Assembly (NCBI GenBank): GCA_015067005.1
Contig: SVNH01000010.1
Span: forward strand, 1-64,000
DNA from: Ruminococcus flavefaciens
Lineage (GTDB): Bacteria; Bacillota; Clostridia; Oscillospirales; Ruminococcaceae
Direction: 5' to 3'
Length of the DNA stretch: 64,000 bases
Below are positions 43,176 through 50,824 of this stretch, piece by piece (positions within the stretch are counted from its first letter, which is position 1; every line of letters starts with the position of its first letter). A program made the translations under genes and the position numbers. The notes under the pieces were generated by a model. That model ran no database searches, was not told the DNA's origin, and saw only the letters and a program-made list of their open reading frames with translations.

Positions 43176-43907
43176 TTATTCAAATAAGTGCCGCAATATC
43201 TGCCTGCGGTCGTTGATGAACATCTTGGTTATCTGGTAGCTCTGCGTATCCTCATAGCTTATTGGCTTGATCGCTCCCTCGTCAAAGCTGAGAATATCTG
43301 CGTTCGGATAGCCAAGCAGTATGGGCGAATGTGTAACTATGATGAACTGCGAATCGTTCTTCACGCATTTGGACATTTCAAGCAGCAGCGTCAGCTGTCT
43401 CTGCGGAGACAGTGCTGCTTCGGGCTCGTCGAGGATGTACAGACCATTCGGATAGAAACTATCCTGAACAACTTTGAGGAAGCTTTCACCGTGGGACTTT
43501 TTGTGGAATTCCTGCGGTGGCTTTTTACAGCCCGGAATCTTTGAATAATAGTCCTCGGCAGTAGCCACATTGTAGAAGCTTTCTGCTCTGAGGAAATATC
43601 CCCACTTGGCTTTATTGAAGCTGCGCACCAGTCGCATAGCATCGTGCAGCTCGGAGTGTGAATCATAGGTGGAAAAGCTGTAATTGAGAGTTCCGCCCTC
43701 GGGATTGAATCCGTATGCAACAGCGATTGCCTCTAAAAGCGTGGACTTGCCGCTGCCGTTTTCACCCACAAAAAACGTGACAGGCGTATTGAAGGACAGC
43801 TCGTCAAGCTCCCTGATAGCCGCTATTTTACGCAGATAGCTGAATCGTTCTATTTTGTCCCATTTGACTTTCAGCCCTGTGAGATATAATTCGTTCGGTT
43901 CAAGCAT
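43176..43907 (-). CDS. AAA/ABC-type ATPase
   Basis: 243 residues. Walker A FVGENGSGKSTLLEAI near residue 47, Walker B LYILDEPEAALS near 157, and an ABC-type His in FIIVTHSPIL. It is the short single-domain form of AAA_23/OLD-like ATPases, without a nuclease domain. It is last of the operon kinase-methyltransferase-ATPase and follows the methyltransferase by 2 bp. Confidence 0.85.
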   Translation of the reverse strand: MLEPNELYLTGLKVKWDKIERFSYLRKIAAIRELDELSFNTPVTFFVGENGSGKSTLLEAIAVAYGFNPEGGTLNYSFSTYDSHSELHDAMRLVRSFNKAKWGYFLRAESFYNVATAEDYYSKIPGCKKPPQEFHKKSHGESFLKVVQDSFYPNGLYILDEPEAALSPQRQLTLLLEMSKCVKNDSQFIIVTHSPILLGYPNADILSFDEGAIKPISYEDTQSYQITKMFINDRRQILRHLFE

Positions 43908-43909
43908 TT

Positions 43910-44539
43910 TTACCCCTCATTCTTCTTAAAATCCAACCTCACCAGCGCCTTGCCATTTGGCAATGGATAGGTCTCCTTCAATATCAGCGAGTAGCCTATA
44001 TCGTTCATGGCAGCCGAGAGTGTCTCTTCTTCCATTTGGTGATGTACCTCGTCAAGCCTGTCAAAAGCTCGCAGGTACGGCGACTCCGACACCCATTGTT
44101 CCGCGTCTGTGTTTATCTGTATCACGCAGGAAACATACCGGGGAGCGGTCTGCAAAACGGCTCGCTGAAACGCTCCGCAGCCGATGTACTCGATAAGCAG
44201 GTTCGCTATCAGAAGCTGAGCCTGCGGGAGCTTCTCAGTCTCGTTTATAAGGTTGATATGCAGGCATTCCAGAACTTCCGAAAGCTGAGTATATCGCTGA
44301 GATACCGCGCGGAGGTAGTCCGCATTGATGTCCACACCGTAGACTATGCGGAACTTGTCGGTGTCAATGTGTTCAAGTCCGTTTCCGCCTGCAACTCCCA
44401 TAACTGCGGCAGTCTCCACAGGGTAGGCGGCGAACTGCTCCTTCATTAAAGAATCAAGCGCCTGAAGCTGACGCACAGAATCAAGGCTCATGTGCTTTTC
44501 GTAGTCGTCAAGACTTATTTCTTCCCAGGGGTTGCTCAT
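43910..44539 (-). CDS. SAM-dependent methyltransferase, copy 2
   Basis: About 209 residues, paralogous to 35789-36418 along its whole length (same SNPWxEISLDDYEKHMSL start). Motif I AVMGVAGGNGLEHI and VYGVDINADYL are intact. The ATG at 44539 overlaps the kinase stop (ATGA), so translation is coupled. The target is unknown. Confidence 0.82.
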   Translation of the reverse strand: MSNPWEEISLDDYEKHMSLDSVRQLQALDSLMKEQFAAYPVETAAVMGVAGGNGLEHIDTDKFRIVYGVDINADYLRAVSQRYTQLSEVLECLHINLINETEKLPQAQLLIANLLIEYIGCGAFQRAVLQTAPRYVSCVIQINTDAEQWVSESPYLRAFDRLDEVHHQMEEETLSAAMNDIGYSLILKETYPLPNGKALVRLDFKKNEG

Positions 44540-45048
44540 ATACAGCACCTTTCCAAATCGTATTCATCATCTATCAGAAAATAATCCAGTCCGCAACTGA
44601 TACAGCCGCGGAGATATTCATGATTGTCCTGTTTTATCTCCTTGATATCAATGTCGTTGGAGAGCCTTTTCTCGATAGCGTTCCCGAAGCTGACAATGTC
44701 ACTGAAATGGCTGGTTATGTAGCTTTCACTCATAACAAGGCATATGTATTTTATCTGCGACAGATAGTCGGCGTCAAAGCTGTTCTTCCAGTCAAAGGGA
44801 ATATAACAGCCCTCGATTATGAAATCCTGTTCGTTTTCAATGGCAGTCTTTATCATCTCTTTCAGGATATTCCAGAGGTATGCCGTCAGCTTGCCATCGT
44901 CATAGGGAGTGAGCTCGGTCTGACCGCTTCTTATAAGTCCCATTTTAAGGTGGTCGATAGACAGGTAAGGGTACTTGTATTTTTCAAGCAGTTTCTGCGC
45001 GAGAAGCGTTTTCCCTGTATGCGAAGCGCCTGTTATCAGTATTATCAT
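44536..45048 (-). CDS. P-loop kinase of the zeta/polynucleotide-kinase type
   Basis: 170 residues. Walker A ITGASHTGKTLLAQKL near residue 5, a lid Arg-rich region (SFGNAIEKRLSNDI) and DFIIEGCYIPFDW. It belongs to the small P-loop kinase group that includes zeta toxins, phosphoglycerate-type kinases and polynucleotide kinases; the substrate cannot be told from sequence. It is first in the operon, and hairpin repeats lie between it and the tRNA array. Confidence 0.7.
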   Translation of the reverse strand: MIILITGASHTGKTLLAQKLLEKYKYPYLSIDHLKMGLIRSGQTELTPYDDGKLTAYLWNILKEMIKTAIENEQDFIIEGCYIPFDWKNSFDADYLSQIKYICLVMSESYITSHFSDIVSFGNAIEKRLSNDIDIKEIKQDNHEYLRGCISCGLDYFLIDDEYDLERCCI

Positions 45049-45141
45049 AGTAGCCGCGGCTCCTTTCCGATAGTTTCCATAATTATATCATATTTGGGGG
45101 AGTTTTTCAATAAAAAACAGCTCCTGTCCGTGTGGATGTGA

Positions 45142-45250
45142 GCTGTTGTCAGTTATCGCAAAATATGCGACAACTCATTTTAGCAGGAACTGTTGCGTTT
45201 TTTGCAACGATTCATTTTTCAGTTGTTGCAAATAATACAACAACTCATAG
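45142..45250. repeat. Three tandem hairpin repeats of about 34 nt
   Basis: Three successive palindromic units end in ACTCAT or ATTCAT: TTATCGCA/TGCGACAA, TGTTGCG/TGCAACG and TTGTTGCAAA/TACAACAA. They lie between tRNA-Ser and the kinase gene. Unit 1 carries a single hairpin of this kind at 36751-36774. Confidence 0.6.
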
Positions 45251-45277
45251 TAATGTGCATTTTCTGCATAATGCTTT

Positions 45278-45372
45278 TGGCGGTCGTACTGAGACTTGAA
45301 CTCAGACATCGGAATCCTCCGATTACTCACAGTTTAGCAAACTGTTGCCTTACCAGTTAGGCTTATGCGACC
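45278..45372 (-). tRNA. tRNA-Ser (GCT)
   Basis: Class II tRNA with a long variable arm, anticodon loop TTGCTAA (GCT), TTCAAGTC T-loop and encoded CCA. The acceptor GGTCGCA / TACGACC has a C-A mismatch at position 6-67. It is last in array 2. Confidence 0.85.
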
Positions 45373-45469
45373 TTGTAGAAAACTTCATGTAAAGCATAAC
45401 TTCATGCGCGGAAACAGTCTGACGGCTCATAAGAACTGAGCCGCGAAACTGCCTGCGGGGGCTCCCCGC

Positions 45470-45546
45470 TGGTGACGGATGCGGGGTTCGAAACCGACAT
45501 TTAGAGGTTGAGAGCCTCTTGTCCTGACCGATTAGACGAATCCGCC
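45470..45546 (-). tRNA. tRNA-Glu (CTC) copy 1 of array 2
   Basis: Anticodon loop CTCTCAA between AGAGG / CCTCT, acceptor GGCGGAT / ATCCGTC with one G-T pair, encoded CCA. It differs at a few positions from the second copy at 45747-45823, notably in the T arm. Confidence 0.9.
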
Positions 45547-45582
45547 ATGTGTCTCCGCTCAGAAACTGGCGGAGATTATTAT

Positions 45583-45669
45583 TGGTGGGCAAGGTAGGAG
45601 TTGAACCTACGGTGTTTCTACGTCACGGATTTACAGTCCGCTGCAATCGCCACTATGCATACTTGCCCA
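45583..45669 (-). tRNA. tRNA-Tyr (GTA)
   Basis: Class II tRNA with variable arm, anticodon loop CTGTAAA between CGGA / TCCG, acceptor TGGGCAA / TTGCCCA and encoded CCA. A T-A pair at 1-72 is atypical for bacterial tRNA-Tyr. Confidence 0.88.
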
Positions 45670-45671
45670 TG

Positions 45672-45746
45672 TGGGGTAATCGAAGAGAATCGAACTCTCA
45701 TTTTCAGAGCCACAATCTGACGTCCTTCCATTAGACGACGAATACC
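45672..45746 (-). tRNA. tRNA-His (GTG)
   Basis: Anticodon loop TTGTGGC between TCAGA / TCTGA; the extra G at -1 faces discriminator C as needed for HisRS. A T-T mismatch is present at acceptor position 4-69. Its 5' end directly abuts the CCA of the upstream tRNA-Glu, with no spacer. Confidence 0.85.
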
Positions 45747-45823
45747 TGGTGACGGATGCGGGATTCGAACCCGACATTTAGAGATTGAGAGCCTCTCGTC
45801 CTGACCTGTTAGACGAATCCGCC
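45747..45823 (-). tRNA. tRNA-Glu (CTC) copy 2 of array 2
   Basis: Anticodon loop CTCTCAA, acceptor GGCGGAT / ATCCGTC, T-loop TTCGAATC, encoded CCA. It is first in array 2, 13 bp after the XRE gene. Confidence 0.9.
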
Positions 45824-45835
45824 ATATTTCGTCAC

Positions 45836-46060
45836 TCATATTCGGGTGACGATTATTATTTTATCTATAGGAACATCAAACATATCCGCAAGTATTATCA
45901 GGTTGTCGATAGTGGGAACAGCGTCCCCACGCATCCACTTGAAGATAGCCTGCGGAGTATTGAAACCGCATCGAGTCTGCACATCGGATATCTTGAAGCC
46001 TTTAGATTTTATAATATTCTTTATATTATTGCCTGTTGCCTTTACATCGATCACCGGCAT
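45836..46060 (-). CDS. Small XRE-type HTH regulator, unit 2
   Basis: 74 residues, homologous over its whole length to the unit 1 protein (shared FNTPQAIFKWMRGDA). The ATG at 46060 follows AAAGGAG. It lies immediately upstream of the five-tRNA array on the same strand. A fragment of a third such gene survives at 46586-46622. Confidence 0.87.
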   Translation of the reverse strand: MPVIDVKATGNNIKNIIKSKGFKISDVQTRCGFNTPQAIFKWMRGDAVPTIDNLIILADMFDVPIDKIIIVTRI

Positions 46061-46093
46061 AGTGAGCAACTCCTTTCTCTGTATTATGATAAA

Positions 46094-46124
46094 CAAAAAC
46101 ACCGCCTGCTTACATACAGACGGT
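46094..46124 (-). terminator. Attenuator-like terminator before the unit 2 XRE gene
   Basis: Minus strand ACCGTCTG-N8-CAGGCGGT followed by GTTTTTG, 34 bp before the XRE start, as in unit 1. Confidence 0.72.
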
Positions 46125-46169
46125 TTTTATCATTTGTATGGATCACAACACAAAGAAAGTGCTCTCCGA

Positions 46170-46585
46170 AATGACTATCCACTACGTTTATCTGTATGCA
46201 GCACAAATAGAGCCTCTTCACTCTCGTGATAGAAACTTTCTTCATAGTACAGCAGCTCAAGTATTTCACTGAGCATCACAGGCGACTTTGCTATCTTGCG
46301 GAAGCCCTCAAGCAGGTCACTGAAACCGCAGTCCTCGTAGGACTTCTGCCATATTGTGAACTGCAGCATCTGCCACATTCTCTGCTGAACGCCGTCGAAT
46401 TCGTCGATCGTGTATTTGTCAATTTCGGGGAGATTATCGATAACAAGTTCTATCAGACGGTGCGAGTCGATATATGAAAGCCTCGGCAGCGCTTTTGTTA
46501 TGACTTCCTCAATATCCTCGGAGAAGTTTTCTTTAACTTCTGCCTGTACGCAAAGCCTTGCAAAACTGTTTCCATTCCTATAAAT
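46170..46585 (-). pseudogene. Internal remnant of a DUF3427-type helicase gene
   Basis: An open frame without start reads YRNGNSFARLCVQAEVKENF and continues through LPRLSYIDSHRLIELV and FTIWQKSYEDCGFSDLLEGF. These phrases match the middle of DEAD-box helicases with a DUF3427 region. Both the helicase motor and the C-terminal part are missing. Confidence 0.65.
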
Positions 46586-46622
46586 AGTGCTATCGGCACA
46601 TCAAACATATCCGCCAGTATTA
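46586..46622 (-). pseudogene. Fragment of a third XRE regulator gene
   Basis: On the minus strand it reads ILADMFDVPIALFIG, matching ILADMFDVPIDKIII of the unit 2 XRE protein, and the DNA is nearly identical over about 35 bp. It is fused to the helicase remnant on one side and to a relaxase remnant on the other. Confidence 0.65.
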
Positions 46623-47041
46623 AGGAGAAGGCACTTCACATAGGTGGATTCGGAGTTGATCCTTACGACCTGAATAGTACCTATGAGCAGATGAACTATG
46701 TAAAGAATTACTACCATAAGACACAGGAGAATCCTATAATGCACTTCATAGTATCATTCGGCGATGAGGTTCGTACATACGAAAAGGCTAAGGCTTATGC
46801 TGTGCTTATAGGAGCTTTTTTCAAGTGCAGGTATCAATTGTTATGGGCTGTACATAAGAAAAAACGTGGTGAGTCTCTTTTCCATATCCACTTTATTATG
46901 AACTCCGTAAGCTTTGTGGACGGTAAGCTCTATGACAGCTCAAAGGCTAACCTTGGAAAACTTTGTGAGTATGTTGAGCGTGTCACAGGTATCTGTTGCA
47001 GATACTATTTTGCTGATCCTCGCTCAACTGATGATGTTTGA
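46622..47041 (+). pseudogene. N-truncated relaxase / mobilization protein
   Basis: 139 codons without a proper start: KEKALHIGGFGVDPYDLNS, MHFIVSFGDE, and the metal-binding FHIHFIMNSVSF (His-x-His with Asn) typical of relaxases. The N-terminal part is cut at the junction with the XRE fragment. An internal ATG at 46691 could still make 116 residues. It belongs to a different relaxase type from that at 52856-54025. Confidence 0.65.
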
Positions 47042-47145
47042 TAAACTGTAAAGTAGATGATCCGGTTACTGGTATAATATCGGCTTATTTTAATTAGAAA
47101 ACCCGAAAGCCTACATATAATTTCCGACAGCTGTATTTATACTTA

Positions 47146-47166
47146 ATTTGTCTCCCCGTTATGGGG
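47146..47166. terminator. Short GC hairpin
   Basis: TCTCCCC-GTTAT-GGGGAGA with no clear T run. Similar small stems occur at 47408-47425 and 48953-48968. Confidence 0.4.
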
Positions 47167-47202
47167 AGACCGGCTGTTTCTAGTGTTCTGAGATCGGTCT
47201 GA

Positions 47203-47355
47203 ATTGCAAATATCCGCATCTTAGGCGCTACTCCGATCAACTGCACGGTGCAGGATAATGGCGCTTGCGGAACTGTTACTATATTCTGCGTTACAGGTAC
47301 TATAAGCGATAGCCAGTTCAGAAATGAAATTGAACAGGCGAAACAAGCAGAATAG
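47203..47355 (+). pseudogene. Unidentified coding fragment
   Basis: About 50 codons from a stop at 47200 read ILGATPINCTVQDNGACG and end FRNEIEQAKQAE-stop, with four Cys. There is no ribosome site or start. It looks like the C-terminal end of a lost gene. The rest of 47042-47612 holds two short GC hairpins and no gene. Confidence 0.35.
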
Positions 47356-47557
47356 GCAGCTCCGGCTGTCTGTTGGTGTATATACGAAATATTCAGATAT
47401 AATAATTGCCCTCCCGATTGGGAGGGCGTTATACGTCTATTATTTGTGGATTTGACAGATATATTGTTACATTGAACAGATAAATGAGTTGTTTCCTTAT
47501 CACTGCATACTGCCATGATTAGTAGGCGGTACATAACAAACATTCGATGGAACTCGG

Positions 47558-47600
47558 CTCAGAAAAAAGTTTTGCGTGAAAAAAGTGGTAAAAGTGGTAA
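47558..47600. repeat. 43-bp direct repeat flanking hipA-like gene, copy 1
   Basis: Matches 48963-49006 at about 38 of 43 positions, with a core TTTTGCGTGAAAAAAGTGGT and a tandem AGTGGTAAAAGTGGTAA that resembles integrase arm sites. Confidence 0.65.
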
Positions 47601-47612
47601 GAGATACTTTTA

Positions 47613-48839
47613 TCAATCATATCTTGCAGCGGTAACGTCGTCGGCATCGCCTACATCAGATGAGGGGGCGTGAGGGACATGACTTGCAGCAATGCTTTCG
47701 AGTGCATCTATACGTTTTCTCACCTCAGCGGCAATAGCTTTTGCACGTTCAGCTTCAACATATCTGACTGCCTTATCCTCGCACATCACATTCAGTATCT
47801 CGTCTTCAATGCCGTTGAGCTTTGAAATATCGAGCCAGTTGAAGGACGAAACAAGTTTTAGCTGTTCGCCGTGAGTCTTCTTGAACGGCTTGCAGATGAT
47901 ATCACTTGATATGAAACGTGAAGCTGACTTGTTATACCAGAGAGAAGTGCCGCTGTCGAATATCGGTGCAGCGCCTATCCATTCTAAGGTATTTGCATCA
48001 CGGAGCAGACCAAAGTTATTGAAGTGCCGATCCTCGTTAGCGATAATGTAGTCGAGGACTATCATACGGTCAAGAGCAGGTACTATATCAACTCCAAGCT
48101 CTTTACACAGACTGACATAATGCAGGTACTCGTTCTCATGGTTAGCCTTCGGCCTGAGCTGTAGCACTCTCCATGCACCGATAAGCTCAGTATCTTTAGT
48201 AACGAAATCCTCGCATACACTGTAAGGCTTATCGTCTATCCATGTTACGGTATACGGAACGTGTTCAATGCCGAGCTTGTTCATTATAATAGTAGCAATG
48301 ACCTCGTTGAAGGGCTGCTGACTGTATGGACTTGAGCCTGATTTGAGCAGACAACGTTTACCGTCAATAATCTTCCAGCGCTTCTGTAGGTTACCGTCAG
48401 AGGTATTATCAGGCGATATAAAATCGAAACCATCGTTCTTATCATTCATACCGAACAGTACATCACCGATATCATCGGAGAAAGCGTTGTCGAAGAAGTT
48501 AACGTCTTCCCAGGCAACAGAACTGCCGTATGGTCTGAACCAGTAATGATCGGAAAGGCTGAGACCGAGACACTTCGTTATGAGCTGTTTTGTTGAGGAT
48601 ACGTCGAGAACTTCAAGAGCCTCAGTAATTCCCATTCGGCTCGCAGGTATAGAACGTCCTGCCCACCAATGATTCAGGGCATATCTGTCAACCGTCTCTT
48701 CGTGGCGGAGCTGGTGAACTACTCCTACGGGCAAATGCTCCCTTGCTGATATATTGTCGATACTTGTTATCACGCCGAGATCTTCGTCTATCTCAACGTC
48801 TGCAACTGCAATGTTCTTGTGCATAAGAGTATATTTCAT
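47613..48839 (-). CDS. HipA-like Ser/Thr kinase
   Basis: About 408 residues. The HipA/PI3K-like fold is visible: catalytic loop IANEDRHFNNFGLLRD, metal-binding IFDSGTSLWYN, and a Lys in KRCLLKSGSS. It lacks the short HipA N-terminal domain partner and no HipB-type antitoxin is next to it. HipA kinases phosphorylate GltX and stop tRNA-Glu charging; the target here is unknown. The ATG at 48839 is preceded by AGGTGAG. It is bounded by 43-bp direct repeats. Confidence 0.8.
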   Translation of the reverse strand: MKYTLMHKNIAVADVEIDEDLGVITSIDNISAREHLPVGVVHQLRHEETVDRYALNHWWAGRSIPASRMGITEALEVLDVSSTKQLITKCLGLSLSDHYWFRPYGSSVAWEDVNFFDNAFSDDIGDVLFGMNDKNDGFDFISPDNTSDGNLQKRWKIIDGKRCLLKSGSSPYSQQPFNEVIATIIMNKLGIEHVPYTVTWIDDKPYSVCEDFVTKDTELIGAWRVLQLRPKANHENEYLHYVSLCKELGVDIVPALDRMIVLDYIIANEDRHFNNFGLLRDANTLEWIGAAPIFDSGTSLWYNKSASRFISSDIICKPFKKTHGEQLKLVSSFNWLDISKLNGIEDEILNVMCEDKAVRYVEAERAKAIAAEVRKRIDALESIAASHVPHAPSSDVGDADDVTAARYD

Positions 48840-48962
48840 CGCTCTCACCTGCCTTTCTGCTTTTCAATTATTATACCATTACATCAGGGATAAATCAAGT
48901 ATTCCAGAGCCTATATAGTATACACGGTAAAAAAGCTATAGCTTGCCCCTTCATGGGGCAGT

Positions 48963-49006
48963 CTCAGAAAAATCTTTTGCGTGAAAAAAGTGGTTTAATT
49001 GGTAAA
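48963..49006. repeat. 43-bp direct repeat flanking hipA-like gene, copy 2
   Basis: Homologue of 47558-47600. A small CCCCTTCATGGGG hairpin lies immediately before it. Confidence 0.6.
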
Positions 49007-49022
49007 TATAAGTATATTCAGT

Positions 49023-50723
49023 TTAAGGTATATAATATTTCTTTAAATTATTACAGTATAGATTAATACTATCCTTCAAGCAACAATAAACATCCTCAAT
49101 ATCATATTCTTTTCTTTGACTCTCTTTGCTGTTGCTATCTACTAATTGTCTTTTGTTTGGATAATGAAAAGGCAATGGCTCGATATCATTTCTGTAACTC
49201 ATTTTTATTCCGGCATTGGGATTCCATTTGAAGTTTCTGGTTTTACGAAGTACACTCATTCCTTCAATATTATGAGTTCTAAGTAGTTTGGTAAGAGTGT
49301 TTATATGCCCCTTTATATCTGATTTTGAGATGTAGTCCTCTATAGCAGCGGTTATTTCTGATTTTGATTCAGTTCTATTTTCGCAATTAACCCAGCTATA
49401 CGATAAATCTGAGATTAAGAATGAAAAATTTCGTATCGCCTCCTCAATACCACAATAAATATATCGACTTGTCTGCTCTGCGGAAAGATGCTGTTCTTGG
49501 CAGATCTTCCACATTTCATCAATATCGTTCTCGTTACATAGTGATGATAAAGCCTTTTTAAAATCTGAGACATTTTGTATTTTAGAAGATAGAATGGACT
49601 CAATGTCAATTGACAAAAAATTCCTGTAAATATTTTCAATATTAGCTAGTGTTTCTTTATAATACTGAGTAATTTTATCCTTGTAATCTGTACTGATTTT
49701 GTCGATTGCCTTTTCCATAAGCTCGTTGTTTAGCATAGCAGACGACTTGCAATTGGGATATTTTTCTCTAACGACATCTTCATTCAGCTTGGTCAAAAAA
49801 TAAAAATACCGAGGAATAAAATTAGAATTCGGAATTTTGACGTTTAAACGTAGCCTGTATTCCTTGGGTTCATTCTTTATTTTGTCGATACGATTCTCAT
49901 GATTTTCATTGTAATAATAGGGACTTACAAAGTTTATGTTATCTAAACCCTCCGTGGCAACCAAACCTGATGTTAGTTCTTCAAACGAATCGTTACTATA
50001 TTCCGGCTCTTTTATCAAGACATCAAATGGGTCACTATTCAGTTTCGAAACTTCAGATTGTTCTGAATCCTTATTACAAGCAAAGTAATACACTGATGGT
50101 ACAATTCTTAATTTCTTAAACACAACTTGAGCGTATGTCCATACACGAATTCCGTAATTACACTCGTCATCAGAATAATCAGAATCATAAATCTTTTCGA
50201 CATCAGAAGACTTGATATCAACATATAACTGCTCAAAAAAGTCTCCCGAACTAAATTTGGATTGTATCCTCTCTACTGCCTTATTGAACTTAGAGGATAT
50301 ATCGTCCTGTTCTGTAGCAATCTTTTCCTTTTCAGTATCAATATCGCTAAAAACAGCCGGTAGTAAGTACTCAATCAGTGCGTTGCACAACTTTTTACCT
50401 AATAGCTTCTTCTCTGTCTCGTTAACAACATTTGGAATGTCTATACCGAAACTTCTGAAGTATTCAGTTGTATTATCAATTACCTTTTCTCTGTTAAGCT
50501 CAAAATTCTTTCCATTCTTTTTATCTATAAATTTAACAGCAGTACCTTTGAAGGTAACTTCAAGAAGGCGTCTTACATTATTGATTGAGGTTGGCGAGTA
50601 AAGCGTCTTCCTGATTCTATCATCATTGATTATGACCTTTTGGTTTTCAAAATTAACATGTCTGTACCCGTAAATTCCTAATAACATTTTATCCAGAGCT
50701 TCACCTCTGCTAATTGTTAACAT
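49023..50723 (-). CDS. Orphan 566-residue protein
   Basis: No family is recognised. The protein is soluble, Lys/Asn/Ile-rich and AT-biased compared with the adjoining element genes. It has predicted long helices around residues 340-420 and a beta-rich middle (NYGIRVWTYAQVVFKKLRIVPSVYYFACN). No Walker, nuclease, methylase or metal motif is apparent. It starts with an ATG behind GGAGG and is divergent from the replication gene. Its position next to a HipA-like gene in a mobilizable element is typical of defence or cargo genes. Confidence 0.7.
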   Translation of the reverse strand: MLTISRGEALDKMLLGIYGYRHVNFENQKVIINDDRIRKTLYSPTSINNVRRLLEVTFKGTAVKFIDKKNGKNFELNREKVIDNTTEYFRSFGIDIPNVVNETEKKLLGKKLCNALIEYLLPAVFSDIDTEKEKIATEQDDISSKFNKAVERIQSKFSSGDFFEQLYVDIKSSDVEKIYDSDYSDDECNYGIRVWTYAQVVFKKLRIVPSVYYFACNKDSEQSEVSKLNSDPFDVLIKEPEYSNDSFEELTSGLVATEGLDNINFVSPYYYNENHENRIDKIKNEPKEYRLRLNVKIPNSNFIPRYFYFLTKLNEDVVREKYPNCKSSAMLNNELMEKAIDKISTDYKDKITQYYKETLANIENIYRNFLSIDIESILSSKIQNVSDFKKALSSLCNENDIDEMWKICQEQHLSAEQTSRYIYCGIEEAIRNFSFLISDLSYSWVNCENRTESKSEITAAIEDYISKSDIKGHINTLTKLLRTHNIEGMSVLRKTRNFKWNPNAGIKMSYRNDIEPLPFHYPNKRQLVDSNSKESQRKEYDIEDVYCCLKDSINLYCNNLKKYYIP

Positions 50724-50795
50724 AGTTTACCTCCTTCTTTCCGAAAAAATGTCGGAAGACGTGTTCGAAATAGTTTAGGAAATTGATTAACTGAA

Positions 50796-50824
50796 TTTAC
50801 AATCACTTTCGGGTGTGGTACAAT
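50796..50824 (+). promoter_or_regulatory. Promoter of the replication gene
   Basis: TTTACA (50796-50801), 17 nt, TACAAT (50819-50824). It yields a leader of about 165 nt before the likely start. Confidence 0.65.

Noticed and set aside
45142..45250. Possible CRISPR array
   Set aside because: Only three units, each itself palindromic and imperfect, with no separate unique spacers and no cas genes.
45350..45839. Several 60-80-codon ORFs across array 2
   Set aside because: They run through tRNA genes, including the familiar spurious EPTV/NRT-type peptides made by translated tRNAs.
47613..48839. Complete HipBA toxin-antitoxin pair
   Set aside because: No HipB-like gene adjoins the kinase; the nearest XRE genes belong to the tRNA units and lie 1.5 kb away behind gene fragments.
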